This document shows, in pieces, positions 57,531-64,000 of a stretch of 64,000 nucleotides of DNA. Made by a program: the position numbers and the translations under genes. The stretch's first letter is position 1. Every line of letters starts with the position of its first letter. Source of the DNA: an uncultured Opitutia bacterium (GTDB lineage: Bacteria > Verrucomicrobiota > Verrucomicrobiia > Opitutales > Opitutaceae); assembly GCA_903855985.1 (NCBI GenBank), contig CAIOAO010000006.1, positions 1 through 64,000 on the forward strand, written 5' to 3'. The notes beneath the pieces are model-generated. The model made no database searches. It worked only from the letters and a program-made list of their open reading frames with translations, and had not been told where the DNA came from.

Positions 57531-59018
57531 ATGAACATCCATCCGACCCGTGACGCCTTTCTCCGCCTCGCCGCGCAGGGCAATGTCATCCCGGTTTACA
57601 CCGACCTGATGGCGGACTTCGAGACGCCCGTCTCGGCCTATGCGAAGCTCAAGGAGGCCGGTCCGTCCTACCTGCTTGAGTCCGTCGAGGGCGGCGAACG
57701 GCTCTCCCGCTACAGCTTCATCGGCTGCCGGCCGCGCAAGGTCTTTGTCTGCGGCCCCGCCACCACCGAAATCCGCCAGCCCGGCCGGCCCACCCAGACC
57801 GTCCCCACTCCGCCCGATCCGTTGACCCTGATCGAGGCCGAGATGGCCGGCTACAAGCCCGTCACCCTGCCCGGGCTGCCCCGTTTCACCGGTGGCGCCG
57901 TCGGATTCGTGGGTTACGAATACGTCACCCGCATCGAACCCACCGTGCCCGCGGCCAAGTCCGACGAGCTCAAGGTGCCCCTGCTCTATTTCATGCTGTC
58001 GGACTCGCTGCTGATCTTCGATCGCGCGAAGCAAACCCTCCGCCTCTGCGTCAACGCCCACGTCCGCCCCGCCGCCGACCCCGGCGCCGCCTACGACGCC
58101 GCCGTGGCCGAGTTGAAGGAGCTGTTCGCCCTCCTCCGGCACCCCCGCGAAATCGCACCCGTGGCCTTGGTGGAGCCGGCCAAGATCACGGTGCCCCCGG
58201 GCAATTTCACCCAGGCGCGCTTTGAAAAGATGGTGGAGGACGGCAAGGAATTCATCCGCGCCGGCGACATCATCCAGTTCGTCCCCTCCCAGCGCTTCAG
58301 CCAGCCGTTCCGGAAGTCACCGCTCGACCTCTATCGCGCGCTGCGGACGGTCAATCCGTCGCCGTACATGTTTATCCTCGAGGCGGGCGACTTTTCCATC
58401 GTCGGCGCCTCACCCGAGGTGCACGTGCGCCTGACCGACGGCAAGGTGGAGATCCGCCCCATCGCCGGCACCCGCAAGCGGGGCGCCAACGCCGCAGAGG
58501 ATTCCGCCTTGGAGAAGGAGCTGCTCGCCGACGAAAAAGAGCGGGCCGAACACCTGATGCTCGTGGATCTCGCCCGGAATGACATCGGACGCGTCTGCCG
58601 CTTCGGTTCCATCCATGTGCCCGAGTTCATGGTCGTGGAGCGCTATTCCCACGTCATGCACATCGTCTCCCAGGTGGAAGGCACCATCACACCCGAGAAA
58701 AACGCCTACGACCTGATGCGGGCGACCTTTCCCGCCGGCACGGTCAGCGGCGCACCGAAAATCCGCGCAATGCAGATCATCGCCCAGCATGAGCCGACCC
58801 AGCGGGGCTTCTATGCCGGGGCGCTCGGCTATTTTGGCTACGACGGCAACATGGACACCTGCATCATGCTGCGCACCGCCCTGCTGAAGGACGGCCAGAT
58901 TCACATCCAGTCCGGTGCTGGCATCGTGGCCGATTCAGTGCCCGCCAGTGAATATCAGGAGACCATGAGCAAGGCCTCGGCGCTGTTCAAAGCCGTGGCC
59001 ATGGCTGAGCAGTTTTAA
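57531..59018 (+). CDS. trpE: Anthranilate synthase component I
   Basis: 495 residues, chorismate-binding enzyme. N-terminal regulatory region with LLESVEGGERLSRYSFIG (the S in this LLES motif binds tryptophan in feedback-inhibited TrpE), then the catalytic block with GDIIQFVPSQRFSQPF, PIAGTRKRGANAAED, DLARNDIGRVCRFGS and GTVSGAPKIRAM. Makes anthranilate from chorismate using ammonia from TrpG. trpG is not in the window. ATG at 57531 is the conventional start. Confidence 0.95.
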   Translation: MNIHPTRDAFLRLAAQGNVIPVYTDLMADFETPVSAYAKLKEAGPSYLLESVEGGERLSRYSFIGCRPRKVFVCGPATTEIRQPGRPTQTVPTPPDPLTLIEAEMAGYKPVTLPGLPRFTGGAVGFVGYEYVTRIEPTVPAAKSDELKVPLLYFMLSDSLLIFDRAKQTLRLCVNAHVRPAADPGAAYDAAVAELKELFALLRHPREIAPVALVEPAKITVPPGNFTQARFEKMVEDGKEFIRAGDIIQFVPSQRFSQPFRKSPLDLYRALRTVNPSPYMFILEAGDFSIVGASPEVHVRLTDGKVEIRPIAGTRKRGANAAEDSALEKELLADEKERAEHLMLVDLARNDIGRVCRFGSIHVPEFMVVERYSHVMHIVSQVEGTITPEKNAYDLMRATFPAGTVSGAPKIRAMQIIAQHEPTQRGFYAGALGYFGYDGNMDTCIMLRTALLKDGQIHIQSGAGIVADSVPASEYQETMSKASALFKAVAMAEQF

Positions 59019-59212
59019 GCGGCCGGGGCGCCCACAGTGCGCCACCGTGACACGCAGCAGAACTGAAGTGTGACAAAATCGCGCCTAATGAGCGCGCTTT
59101 TGAGGCATCTACCGAGGGGGCTGGCCCGTCTCAGCCTTGGAACAGACCTAGCTATCAGTTGGGAACAAACCAACGGCTTCAGGCCTCTACACTAACCCGA
59201 GGATTTTACTCT

Positions 59213-60283
59213 ATGCCCGCTAAATCCAAGTTTCACGACACCGCGGTCGAGACCGATGAGTCTCCCGCCGCTCTCCGCGTCGAACTGCAAGACACGCCCC
59301 CGTCCTTTCTGGAAAAGGCCGACCGTTCCGCCCCCGAGGCGCCCATCCCGCACGGCGAGCGCAGCAATCTGCAGCTGTACCTCCAGGAGATCGGCAAGAC
59401 CCCCCTCCTCACCATCGCCGAGGAAGTCACCCTCGCGCGCCGCATCCGTCGCGGCGACAAGGCCGCCCGCGATCACATGATCTCGGCCAACCTGCGCCTC
59501 GTCGTGAAAATCGCGATGGATTACAAGGACTTCGGCCTGCCGCTCCTCGACCTCATCAGCGAGGGCAACATCGGCCTGATCAAGGCCGTCGAGCGCTTCG
59601 ACCCGCGCAAGGGTGGCAAGCTCTCGACCTACGCCGCCTGGTGGATCAAGCAGTCCATCAAGCGCGCCCTCGCCAACCAGTCCAAGACCATCCGCCTGCC
59701 GGTCCACCTGGTGGACAAGATCTCCAAGATGCGCCGGACCGCCATGAAGCTCACCGAGGAACTCGGCCGCGAGCCCACCGACGAGGAGTTGGCCATCGAG
59801 CTGCAGATCCCGACCAGCAAGGTCGCCCACCTCAAGTCCGTCAGCGTGCGCCCGGCCTCACTCGACGCTCCCGTCGGCGAAGACGGCGACTCCGCGACGT
59901 TCGGTGAGATCGTCGGCGATGACAACGCCATCAGCCCGTACGACGGCCTGCGCGACAAGAACCAGAACTCCGACCTGCACGCCATGGTCGAGTCGCTGGA
60001 CGAGCGCGAGGCCGAGATCATCAAGCTGCGCTTCGGCCTGGATGGGAAGGACGAGCTCACGCTCGAGGAAGTCGGCAAGAAATTCCACGTCACCCGCGAA
60101 CGCATCCGCCAGCTCGAGTACCTCGCGCTGTCCAAGATGCGCCGCGCAATGGCGAAGCACGAGGCCGTCCGCACCACCGAGGAAATCGAGGAGGACGAGC
60201 GCGTGCGCCAGCGCAACGCCGTCATCCGCGACTTCATCGAGGCCAAGTCCCGCAAACCGGCCCCCAAGACCGGGCGGAACTGA
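59213..60283 (+). CDS. RNA polymerase sigma factor, sigma-70 group 1/2 (RpoD/RpoS-like)
   Basis: 356 residues. Region 1.2 LQLYLQEIGKTPLLTIAEEVTLARRIRRG, region 2 NLRLVVKIAMDYKDFGLPLLDLISEGNIGLIKAVERFDP and KGGKLSTYAAWWIKQSIKRALANQSKTIRLPVH, region 3, then region 4 LTLEEVGKKFHVTRERIRQLE. The large non-conserved region of RpoD is missing, so this is a compact RpoD or RpoS-like group 2 sigma; which one depends on whether a second rpoD exists. A GAGG lies 10 bases before the ATG. The protein ends with a basic tail (KSRKPAPKTGRN). Confidence 0.93.
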   Translation: MPAKSKFHDTAVETDESPAALRVELQDTPPSFLEKADRSAPEAPIPHGERSNLQLYLQEIGKTPLLTIAEEVTLARRIRRGDKAARDHMISANLRLVVKIAMDYKDFGLPLLDLISEGNIGLIKAVERFDPRKGGKLSTYAAWWIKQSIKRALANQSKTIRLPVHLVDKISKMRRTAMKLTEELGREPTDEELAIELQIPTSKVAHLKSVSVRPASLDAPVGEDGDSATFGEIVGDDNAISPYDGLRDKNQNSDLHAMVESLDEREAEIIKLRFGLDGKDELTLEEVGKKFHVTRERIRQLEYLALSKMRRAMAKHEAVRTTEEIEEDERVRQRNAVIRDFIEAKSRKPAPKTGRN

Positions 60284-60309
60284 GCGGGCGTCAGCGCAGG
60301 ATTACCAAG

Positions 60310-60335
60310 GGCCGGCCGCCAGGCCGGCCTTTTTT
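60310..60335 (+). terminator. Rho-independent terminator of the sigma factor gene
   Basis: GGCCGGCC (60310-60317) and GGCCGGCC (60322-60329), self-complementary, form an 8-bp stem with a GCCA loop, followed by T6 (60330-60335). It starts 26 bp after the sigma factor stop. Confidence 0.85.
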
Positions 60336-60368
60336 GTGCCCGGATCCGGCGTAGTGTGCCGGTCACGT

Positions 60369-60468
60369 AGGTGGGAACGCCGTGCCCTCAAGGCGCTTCA
60401 GCCTGGGGATGCGGTGCCCCCACCGCGTCAATGCCTCCTTCCGCGGTGGGGGTACCGCGGCTCCACCT
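60369..60468. repeat. Palindromic intergenic element (GCGGTGCCCCC type)
   Basis: Bounded by AGGTGG (60369-60374) and CCACCT (60463-60468). It contains a GCGGTG/CACCGC hairpin (60411-60426) and a CCGCGGT/ACCGCGG hairpin (60441-60460); the two are inverted copies of each other over 17 bases with one mismatch. A third palindromic repeat family of this window. It lies between the two terminators of the convergent sigma factor and rpsA genes. Confidence 0.55.
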
Positions 60469-60512
60469 CAATCCAGCGGGTTTGGGCCAACACAACGCCG
60501 GCGCCGGGGCAC

Positions 60513-60545
60513 AAAAAAAGCCGCCCCGATTGCTCGGGGCGGCTT
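60513..60545 (-). terminator. Rho-independent terminator of rpsA
   Basis: AAGCCGCCCCGA pairs with TCGGGGCGGCTT (12 bp, TTGC loop, 60518-60545). On the minus strand the stem is followed by seven T (complement of 60513-60519). It begins 28 bp after the rpsA stop and is a strong terminator. Confidence 0.92.
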
Positions 60546-60573
60546 GAAGTTTCGCGAAGGAATCGCGCTGCGG

Positions 60574-62244
60574 TTATTCCTTCTTGGACGCCTCGTCGAG
60601 AATGTCGCCGAGGTTCATCATGTCGGTGCCACTCTGGCGGTTGAGCGCCTCGTAGGCCGTCGTCTCGGCGGCGAGCTGCTCGGCGCTGTAGTTGGCGGCC
60701 TTGATGCTCAGCCCGAGGCGGCGTTCGTCGCGATCAATCTTGATCACGCGCGCGCTGACCTCCTGGCCGGGCTTCAGGACATCCTTCACCTTCTCGATGC
60801 GCTCCTCGCTGATCTGCGAGATGTGCACGAGGCCGTCGATGCCGTCCTTCAGCTCCACGAAGGCGCCGAACGAGGTGAGCTTGGTGACGGTGCCCTTGAC
60901 GACGTCGCCGATGCGGAAGAACGAGTCGATGTCCGACCACGGATCCGTCGCCAGCTGCTTCATGCCGAGGCTGATGCGCTGCTGGGAGGAATCCACGTCG
61001 AGCACGATCGCGTCCACTTCGTCGCCCTTCTTGAGGACTTCGGAGGGATGGTTGACCTTGCGGGTCCACGACATGTCGGAGACATGCACCATGCCGTCGA
61101 TGCCCTCTTCGAGTTCGATGAAGGCGCCGTAGGTGGTCATGTTGCGGACCTTGCCGCGGACACGAGCGCCGATCGGGTAGTTGTGGCGGACCATGTCCCA
61201 CGGGTTGGGCTCGAGCTGGCGGAGGCCGAGCGAGATCTTCTGCTCGTCCTTCTGGATGCCGAGGACCACCGCATCGAGCTCCTGGCCGACCTTGAGCAGC
61301 TCGGAGGGCTTGGTGATGCGCTTCGTCCAGGACATCTCGGTGATGTGCACGAGGCCCTCGACGCCGGGTTCGATTTCCACGAACGCGCCGTAGGGCACGA
61401 GGTTGACGACCTTGCCGTGAACCTTGGCGCCGACCGGGAACTTCCGGTCGATCTCGTCCCACGGGTTCTTGGTGGTCTGCTTGAGGCCGAGGGACACGCG
61501 CTCTTTCTCGCGGTTCACCTCAATGATCATGACCTGGACCTCTTCACCCTGCTTGAGCATTTCGGAGGGGTGCGAGATGCGGCCCCAGCTCATGTCGGTG
61601 ATGTGGAGGAGGCCGTCCATGCCGTCGAGGTCGATGAAGGCGCCGAAGTCGGTGATGTTCTTGACCACGCCCTTGCGGATCTGGCCGGGCTGGATGCTCT
61701 CGAGCAGGTTGCGGCGCTTGCTGGTGCGCTGCTCCTCGATGAGCTCGCGGCGGGAAAGGACGATGTTCTTCCGCTCGAGGTTGATCTTGAGGACCTTGAA
61801 GTCGTAGGTCTGGCCCACGTACTGGTCGAGGTTCTTGGGGGGCTGCACGTCGATGTGCGACGCGGGCATGAACGCATCGACGCCGATGCTGATGATGAGG
61901 CCGCCCTTGACCTTGGCCTTCACGCGGCCGGCGGCCACGGAACCCTCGGGGAACTTGGTGAGGATGTTGTCCCAGTTCTTCTTTTGCTCGGCGAGGTCGT
62001 AGGACAGGACGGGGGCGCCGTTCTTGTCTTCGAGCTTCTGGACGAGCACCTCGATCGTGGAGCCGATTTGCAGCTCGCCGATGTCGAGAAATTCGTTGGC
62101 GGGGACGAGGCCTTCGGATTTGCCGCCGATATCGACGACAACTTCGTTCTGGCGGATTTCGGTGATGGTGCCCGGGACGATCGCGCCTTCCTTGAGTTTA
62201 TCAAAGGACGACTGGGCGAGGAGATCTGACATTACTGAACTCAT
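60574..62244 (-). CDS. rpsA: 30S ribosomal protein S1
   Basis: 556 residues with six consecutive S1/OB domains; repeats of GxVxxIxxFGAFVEL-type are seen at EGAIVPGTITEIRQNEVVVDI, KGVVKNITDFGAFIDL, HGKVVNLVPYGAFVEI, RGKVRNMTTYGAFIEL and KGTVTKLTSFGAFVEL. S1 binds mRNA at the 30S platform and helps initiation, which fits the lack of Shine-Dalgarno sequences in this window. The start may be at 62244 or 62232. Its 200-bp leader has a CCCCGC/GCGGGG hairpin (62304-62321) but no recognised riboswitch. Confidence 0.96.
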   Translation of the reverse strand: MSSVMSDLLAQSSFDKLKEGAIVPGTITEIRQNEVVVDIGGKSEGLVPANEFLDIGELQIGSTIEVLVQKLEDKNGAPVLSYDLAEQKKNWDNILTKFPEGSVAAGRVKAKVKGGLIISIGVDAFMPASHIDVQPPKNLDQYVGQTYDFKVLKINLERKNIVLSRRELIEEQRTSKRRNLLESIQPGQIRKGVVKNITDFGAFIDLDGMDGLLHITDMSWGRISHPSEMLKQGEEVQVMIIEVNREKERVSLGLKQTTKNPWDEIDRKFPVGAKVHGKVVNLVPYGAFVEIEPGVEGLVHITEMSWTKRITKPSELLKVGQELDAVVLGIQKDEQKISLGLRQLEPNPWDMVRHNYPIGARVRGKVRNMTTYGAFIELEEGIDGMVHVSDMSWTRKVNHPSEVLKKGDEVDAIVLDVDSSQQRISLGMKQLATDPWSDIDSFFRIGDVVKGTVTKLTSFGAFVELKDGIDGLVHISQISEERIEKVKDVLKPGQEVSARVIKIDRDERRLGLSIKAANYSAEQLAAETTAYEALNRQSGTDMMNLGDILDEASKKE

Positions 62245-62445
62245 GTGCGGAAAACCGGCGGTCAGACGCCCTGCTCCAGAAGCGCCAGCCCACCGGTGAT
62301 GACCCCGCCATAAAGCGGGGCCGTGGGTTGACTGTTGAACTGAGGTGAAAAGCCGGCGGGAGCATCGCGGCGACGCCAGCTTGACCGATAACTATGCCGC
62401 GAACGGTCAGGTTCCCCTGCCCCGTACCCTGCCGCAAGCTGAAAT

Positions 62446-62919
62446 TTAGCCCTTTTTGGGCGTCGCCAGCGCCTGCGCGACCCCGCCAAAAAACACCTCG
62501 TAGTACGGCGTGTCCCGCAGGGGTGTTTCGGTGGCAAAACCCGGCCGGTCCGTGGAGTCTTCCTCGATGACTTCCTTGAGCGTGACGCTTACCTCGCTGC
62601 CACCCTCACTTAACGCTATGATGCGGACGGACATGGAAATCTGGCGGGTGCCCTGCAAGGAGTCCTTTTTGGACAGTCCGCTGACCGCTTCGATGCGGCC
62701 CTGGGCCGGTCCGCCGCCAGTCACCCGGAACTCCATCCGCGCCAGCGCAACCCGGGCGGCATCATACACCGAGCGCGGGTCGGCCTGAAAAGTCCGGGTC
62801 GTCTCCGGTGCCGGGCCGAGGCGGCCATGGACCTCACCGGGCATGGAGTCACAACCGGCCAGCCCCAGGGCGGCCAGCAGCAGGATGGGAGCGAAAATGG
62901 AGGCGAAGTGGCGTTTCAT
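62446..62919 (-). CDS. Small lipoprotein of unknown function
   Basis: 157 residues. Lipoprotein signal peptide with lipobox LAGC (cysteine near 23). The mature part begins GDSMPG-like and folds as alternating strands and helices: a helix with VYDAARVALARMEFRVTGG, then strands with RQISMSVRIIALSEGGSEVSVTLKEVIEED. It resembles the DUF3568-like lipoproteins in general form but I do not assign a family. Upstream aguA ends 3 bp before its start, so the two are likely co-transcribed. Confidence 0.75.
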   Translation of the reverse strand: MKRHFASIFAPILLLAALGLAGCDSMPGEVHGRLGPAPETTRTFQADPRSVYDAARVALARMEFRVTGGGPAQGRIEAVSGLSKKDSLQGTRQISMSVRIIALSEGGSEVSVTLKEVIEEDSTDRPGFATETPLRDTPYYEVFFGGVAQALATPKKG

Positions 62920-62922
62920 GGT

Positions 62923-63957
62923 TCAGGCGGGTTGCTGCTGTGAGATACAGTGCAGAGTTCCGAGACCCCACACAAGTTCCCGGCAATCAATCGGGATGAT
63001 CTCCCGGCCCGGAAAGCAGCCCGCCAGCACTTCCGCCGCTTCCGCATCCCGCCGCGGCTGGCGGAACGCCGGCATCAGCACCGCCCCGTTGATGACCAGA
63101 AAATTGGCGTAGCTCGCCGGCAGCCGCTGGCCTTCGCAATAGCACGGCGCCGGCATCGGCAGTTCCACTATCCGGAATTCCCCGCCCGCGGGCGTCCGCA
63201 AGCCGCGCAGGCGCTCCCGGTTGAGCTTCAGCGCCGCGTAATTCACGTCGCGCGGATTTTTCTCCACCGCGGTCACAATGCCGTTGGTCGAAAAAAAACG
63301 GCTCAGGTCGTCCACGTGCCCGTCCGTGTCGTCGCCGACGATGCCGTCGCCGAGCCAGATGATTTGCTGCACGCCGAGGTTGTCGCGCAGCATCTGCTCG
63401 ATCTCCGCGCGGGTGAGCGTCGGGTTCCGGTTCGGGTTCAGCAGGCAGGCCTCGGTCGTGAGCAGCGAGCCCGCACCGTTCACGTCGATGGACCCGCCCT
63501 CCAGCACGCGCGAAATGACAAACCGCCGCAGCTGCAGTGCCTTCGCTATCTTCGGCGGGATCGTGTTGTCCCGGTCAAACGGCGGATATTTTCCGCCCCA
63601 CGCGTTGTATTTCCAGTCGGTCAGCGCGACCTCGCCCGTGCGCGCATGCTTCACAAAAATCGGCCCGTGGTCGCGGCACCAGGAGTCGTTCGTCGGATGG
63701 TTGTAGAGTTCCACCTTCGCCAAGTCGGCCTTCGCCCGGGTGATCAGCGACCAGGCGCGCGGCTGGAGCGCCTTCGCGACGTTGATGCGGACCTCTTCGA
63801 AACGGCTGATGGTTGCGACGATCTCGGCGAATTTTTGCGGGATCGGCCGGAAGTGTCCCGGCCAGGTCTTCCGGTTGTGCGGCCAGGACAGCCAGACGGC
63901 GGCCTGCGGCGCCCACTCCGCCGGCATCCGGAAACCGAGGGCGGCGGGCGTCTTCAT
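62923..63957 (-). CDS. aguA: Agmatine deiminase
   Basis: 344 residues, guanidino-modifying fold. Substrate and catalytic residues: PHNRKTWPG, NDSWCRDHGPIFV, EGGSIDVNGAGSLLTTEACLLNPNRNP, DDTDGHVDDLSRF, and the nucleophilic cysteine C337 in LGTLHCISQQQP at the very C-terminus. Converts agmatine, the product of SpeA, to N-carbamoylputrescine. It is followed by a lipoprotein gene 3 bp downstream. The next enzyme (AguB) is not identified within the window. Confidence 0.95.
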   Translation of the reverse strand: MKTPAALGFRMPAEWAPQAAVWLSWPHNRKTWPGHFRPIPQKFAEIVATISRFEEVRINVAKALQPRAWSLITRAKADLAKVELYNHPTNDSWCRDHGPIFVKHARTGEVALTDWKYNAWGGKYPPFDRDNTIPPKIAKALQLRRFVISRVLEGGSIDVNGAGSLLTTEACLLNPNRNPTLTRAEIEQMLRDNLGVQQIIWLGDGIVGDDTDGHVDDLSRFFSTNGIVTAVEKNPRDVNYAALKLNRERLRGLRTPAGGEFRIVELPMPAPCYCEGQRLPASYANFLVINGAVLMPAFRQPRRDAEAAEVLAGCFPGREIIPIDCRELVWGLGTLHCISQQQPA

Positions 63958-63974
63958 CGTCGGCCGGGCCTTGC

Positions 63975-64000
63975 TCAGTCCACGAACCGCTTCGTGATGT
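63975..64000 (-). CDS. Possible 3' end of a gene cut by the window edge
   Basis: On the minus strand a frame entering from the right ends in ITKRFVD and TGA at 63977-63975, 17 bp before the aguA start. With this spacing an upstream operon partner, such as the AguB amidase often found with aguA, is plausible, but seven residues are too few to identify anything. Confidence 0.25.

Overview
The window is about 65 percent GC and reads as chromosomal DNA of a Gram-negative member of the Verrucomicrobiota, most likely the Opitutaceae. That assignment is inferred from gene content: an outer-membrane PagL-type lipid A deacylase, a fused SecDF, a G^FTLIE pseudopilin, two PhyH dioxygenases, a mcsA-mcsB-clpC operon, DUF2934 and DUF5703 proteins, and very few Shine-Dalgarno sequences. 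No rRNA gene is present to confirm it. Coding density is high and most genes are housekeeping.

Layout. 0-10 kb: fabV, a DUF2934 protein, tandem PhyH dioxygenases, a fatty acid hydroxylase, a GAF/HD-GYP phosphodiesterase, a PPK2 kinase, a methyltransferase, pagL and a VF530 protein. 10-20 kb: an SDR, exbB-exbD, leuC-leuD, a periplasmic transglutaminase-like protein, and mcsA-mcsB-clpC. 20-30 kb: a branched-chain aminotransferase, a pseudopilin, an inorganic pyrophosphatase, glnS, gltX, an M14 peptidase, an RluA-type pseudouridine synthase, an SDR and hpf. 30-46 kb: a DUF5703 glycosidase-like protein, an Fsr-type MFS exporter, tRNA-Arg(ACG), recJ, yajC-secDF, speA, a methyltransferase, an MFS transporter and hrpB. 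46-64 kb: a gene-free stretch with a probable large structured RNA, then an esterase, an RDD protein, typA, gcvT-gcvH, a CNNM protein with lgt, glgC, a scar in which glmS is cut off and joined to a serine recombinase remnant, trpE, a primary-type sigma factor, rpsA, a lipoprotein and aguA.

Connections. leuCD, the aminotransferase and trpE serve amino-acid synthesis. speA and aguA supply the first two steps from arginine to putrescine. yajC-secDF, lgt and several lipoproteins belong to envelope biogenesis. McsA, McsB and ClpC form an arginine-phosphorylation protein quality-control module best known from Firmicutes.

The least ordinary parts are these: (1) the roughly 0.7 kb intergenic region 46.2-46.92 kb, rich in hairpins with GNRA and A-rich loops and ending in a very strong terminator, preceded by a cluster of near-consensus DnaA boxes; (2) the glmS/recombinase/orphan-fragment scar at 56.2-57.5 kb; (3) a family of degenerate 7-9 nt repeat arrays in facing purine-rich and pyrimidine-rich arms in several gaps, plus at least two other palindromic repeat families; (4) a perfect 11-bp inverted repeat three bases before the CNNM gene, and twin palindromes upstream of the PPK2 gene. 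No CRISPR array, rRNA operon or complete mobile element was seen.
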